A stretch of 64,000 bases of DNA from NCBI GenBank assembly GCA_965203265.1, contig CBDBBV010000002.1, positions 310,001-374,000 of the forward strand. The letters are read 5' to 3'. Positions 61,490-64,000 of this stretch are shown one piece after another; positions within the stretch are counted from its first letter, which is position 1; each line of letters opens with the position of its first letter. A model generated the notes under the pieces. The model was not told where the DNA came from. It saw only the letters and a program-made list of their open reading frames with translations, and searched no databases. Source of the DNA: JAHRAW01 sp965203265. GTDB taxonomy: Bacteria > Pseudomonadota > Gammaproteobacteria > Arenicellales > Poriferihabitantaceae. Position numbers and translations under genes: made by a program.

Positions 61490-62453
61490 TCGGGAATCGG
61501 TACGGCATCAGTGCCGGAGTCTGTCTGTTGGCTACCGCTTTGCTGGCGGCGCCGGTTGCGCTTTCCCTCGCCGGGCAGGATTTCTACCTCGACCTGCTCA
61601 CCCGAATATTGATACTCACCATCGCGGTTGTCAGCCTCAACCTGATCACCGGCTGCGGCGGCATGGTCAGCCTGGGCCATGCCGCGTACATCGGCATCGG
61701 CGCCTACAGCGTCGGCATACCGGCCTACCACGAGGTGCACAACGGCTTCATCCACCTGCTGCTAGCGGTCGGCTGCAGCGCCTCCTTTGCGCTGATCACC
61801 GGAGCGATCTGCCTGCGCACCAGAGGGTTGTATTTCATCCTGATCACTCTGGCGTTTGCCCAGATGCTGTACTTCGTCTTCGTCAGCCTCGAGCAATACG
61901 GCGCGGACGACGGCTTGGTGATTTACCAGCGCAGCCGGTTCGACGGACTGTTGTCGCTGGAAAACGCTATCGTTCTGTATTACGCAGTCCTCGCCGCCTT
62001 GTTCCTCTGCCTGTTTTTCGTCCACCGCCTGACGCACGCCCGTTTTGGCCGGGTGCTCCTCGGCAGCAAGCACAACGATGAGCGCATGCAGGCGCTCGGC
62101 TTCGACACCTACCGCTACCGACTCGCCTGCTATGTGATCTCCGGCGCCATCTGCGGCGTGGCCGGTTTCTTTCTCGGCAACTTCACCAACTTCATCAGCC
62201 CCGACATGATGAATTGGGTGCGTTCCGCCGAGCTACTGTTCATGTTGGTCATCGGCGGTGTCGGCATTCTCTTCGCGCCGCTCACCGGCACCGCCGCGTT
62301 CCTGCTGCTGGAAGAGTTCCTCTCCTCCATCACGGTATATTGGCACCTGATCTTCGGCCTGTTGCTGATCGCGCTGGTGTTGTTTTTCGACAAGGGCGGG
62401 CTGCACGGCCTGCTACTCGCCGCCTTGCGCCGCGCCAAGCGGGGGGCGGCGCC

Positions 62454-62457
<4 letters not shown>
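61486..62457 (+). CDS. livM: Branched-chain-amino-acid-type ABC permease (LivM-like)
   Basis: 323-aa permease with about nine to ten spans; LNLITGCGGMVSLGHAAYIGIGAYSVGI is the LivM hallmark. RTRGLYFILITLAFAQMLYFV and SKHNDERMQALGFDTYRYRLACYVISGAICGVAGFFLG also match. The start is the ATG at 61486, overlapping the livH stop; a longer frame inside livH is a shadow. Its stop overlaps livG by four bases. Confidence 0.93.
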
Positions 62458-63188
<731 letters not shown>

Positions 63189-63195
63189 CGCCGCC

Positions 63196-63900
63196 ATGAC
63201 GCTGGCAGTCGAAAACATCACGGCCTTCTACGGCAGCAGTCAGGCGCTGTTCGGCCTCAGCATGGAAATCCGCGCCGGCAGCGCCGTCACCCTGCTCGGC
63301 AGAAACGGCATGGGCAAGACCACCACGGTCAATGCCATCATCGGCAATCTGCCGTGCGCGAGCGGCGAGATTTTCTACAATCGCGAACGAATCAGCGGCC
63401 TGCCTGCCTTCCGCATCGCCCGCAAGGGCATCGGTCTGGTGCCCGAGGATCGGCAAATCTTTCCCAACTTGAATGTTCGGGAAAATCTCATCGCCACCGC
63501 CGCCAACCACAATCGTTCGCCGGCCCGCTGGACTCTCGACACGGTGCTGGATTTGTTCCCGCAATTTCGCCACCGCCTCAACCAGATGGGCAATCAACTG
63601 TCCGGAGGCGAGCAACAGATGTTGGCGATCGGGCGGGCGCTGATGCTCAATCCGCAGCTGCTGATTCTCGACGAAGCCACCGAGGGACTGGCGCCGCTGG
63701 TGCAAAAAGACCTCTGGCAAAAACTCCGCGAGATCAAGCAAAGCGGAATTTCGCTACTCATGATCGACAAGAATCTGGATGAACTGAGTGCCCTCGCCGA
63801 CTATCACTACATCATCGAAAAGGGCTCAATCGCCTGGGAGGGCACTTCACGAGTTCTGTCGTCCACCGCCGGATTGCGGGCGCGCTATCTGGGAATCTGA
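63196..63900 (+). CDS. livF: Branched-chain-amino-acid-type ABC ATP-binding protein (LivF-like)
   Basis: 234-aa ATPase partner of LivG. ITAFYGSSQALFGLSMEI opening, Walker A GRNGMGKTT, IGLVPEDRQIFPNLNVRENLI, signature LSGGEQQMLAIGRAL, Walker B LLILDEATEGLAP. The switch histidine position reads LLMIDKNLDEL, with Lys-Asn where most LivF proteins have an EQN-type sequence. Ends the five-gene livKHMGF set. Confidence 0.94.
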   Translation: MTLAVENITAFYGSSQALFGLSMEIRAGSAVTLLGRNGMGKTTTVNAIIGNLPCASGEIFYNRERISGLPAFRIARKGIGLVPEDRQIFPNLNVRENLIATAANHNRSPARWTLDTVLDLFPQFRHRLNQMGNQLSGGEQQMLAIGRALMLNPQLLILDEATEGLAPLVQKDLWQKLREIKQSGISLLMIDKNLDELSALADYHYIIEKGSIAWEGTSRVLSSTAGLRARYLGI

Positions 63901-63931
63901 ACCCGACCGGGCGCGAGAACCGCTCGGGAGA

Positions 63932-64000
63932 TCAGTCCTCGTCGGGCGCGCCGCCCCGCTGCAGCCCGAGCACATCGCGCATGGTGAACAGCCCCGGCTG
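63932..64000 (-). CDS. C-terminal fragment of an unidentified protein
   Basis: Only the last 22 codons are in the window, reading QPGLFTMRDVLGLQRG then GAPDED and a TGA stop. I cannot assign a family from this. It is convergent with livF, 31 bases apart, and continues beyond the window edge. Confidence 0.45.
   Translation of the reverse strand, partial: QPGLFTMRDVLGLQRGGAPDED

Overview
The window is a GC-rich, gene-dense bacterial chromosome segment: about 55 protein genes with very short gaps, many ATGA/TGATG stop-start overlaps, and no rRNA, tRNA, CRISPR array or insertion sequence that I could see. The gene set (parC, bamD, rluD, comEC, dsbD, fxsA-groESL, hrcA with a CIRCE operator, and a radC / coaBC-dut block) points to a Gram-negative proteobacterium, most likely a gammaproteobacterium. 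The load of uptake systems for polyamines, choline and amino acids, plus sarcosine/dimethylglycine oxidation, suits a heterotroph living on marine or host-derived osmolytes. Species cannot be fixed from the sequence alone.

Layout. 0-4.1 kb: polyamine-type ABC transporter (ATPase truncated by the window edge, binding protein, two permeases). 4.1-5.6 kb: an AT-richer two-gene restriction-modification island. 5.6-20 kb: housekeeping genes on both strands (membrane ClpP-fold protein, thrC, acyl-CoA ligase, nadC, rluD, bamD, purC, parC, moaB/moaD/moaE, a TlpA-like protein, and a DsbD with a duplicated N-terminal domain). 20-26 kb: hydrolase-fxsA, then CIRCE-groES-groEL with a clear terminator, then comEC. 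26-33 kb (minus strand): soxB-soxD-soxA-soxG-MFS operon, preceded by cobO and radC. 34-40 kb: coaBC-dut, then a 1365-residue surface autotransporter whose 5' end carries an uninterrupted 24-C tract. 40-44.5 kb: hrcA, a DUF1285 gene, a hisN-like phosphatase, etfBA. 44.5-49.6 kb (minus): three consecutive multi-membrane-span glycosyltransferase-like proteins. 49.7-64 kb: CoA-transferase, aminotransferase, dimethylglycine-dehydrogenase-like oxidase, DUF4389, DsbA-like protein, the choline transporter choVWX, and a branched-chain-amino-acid-type ABC transporter livKHMGF. A 22-residue end of another gene closes the window.

How the parts connect. ChoVWX, the dimethylglycine-dehydrogenase-like enzyme and SoxBDAG cover uptake and late demethylation steps of choline/betaine breakdown to glycine; EtfAB could take electrons from such flavoproteins. 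HrcA and its CIRCE target upstream of groESL are both present, though 19 kb apart. The most striking signal is the 24-C tract: both out-of-frame readings meet a TAA within four codons, so it looks like an ON/OFF phase switch for the surface protein. Other items worth attention are the restriction-modification island, the doubled nDsbD domain, the glycosyltransferase trio and a scatter of short tandem repeats between about 41 and 52 kb.
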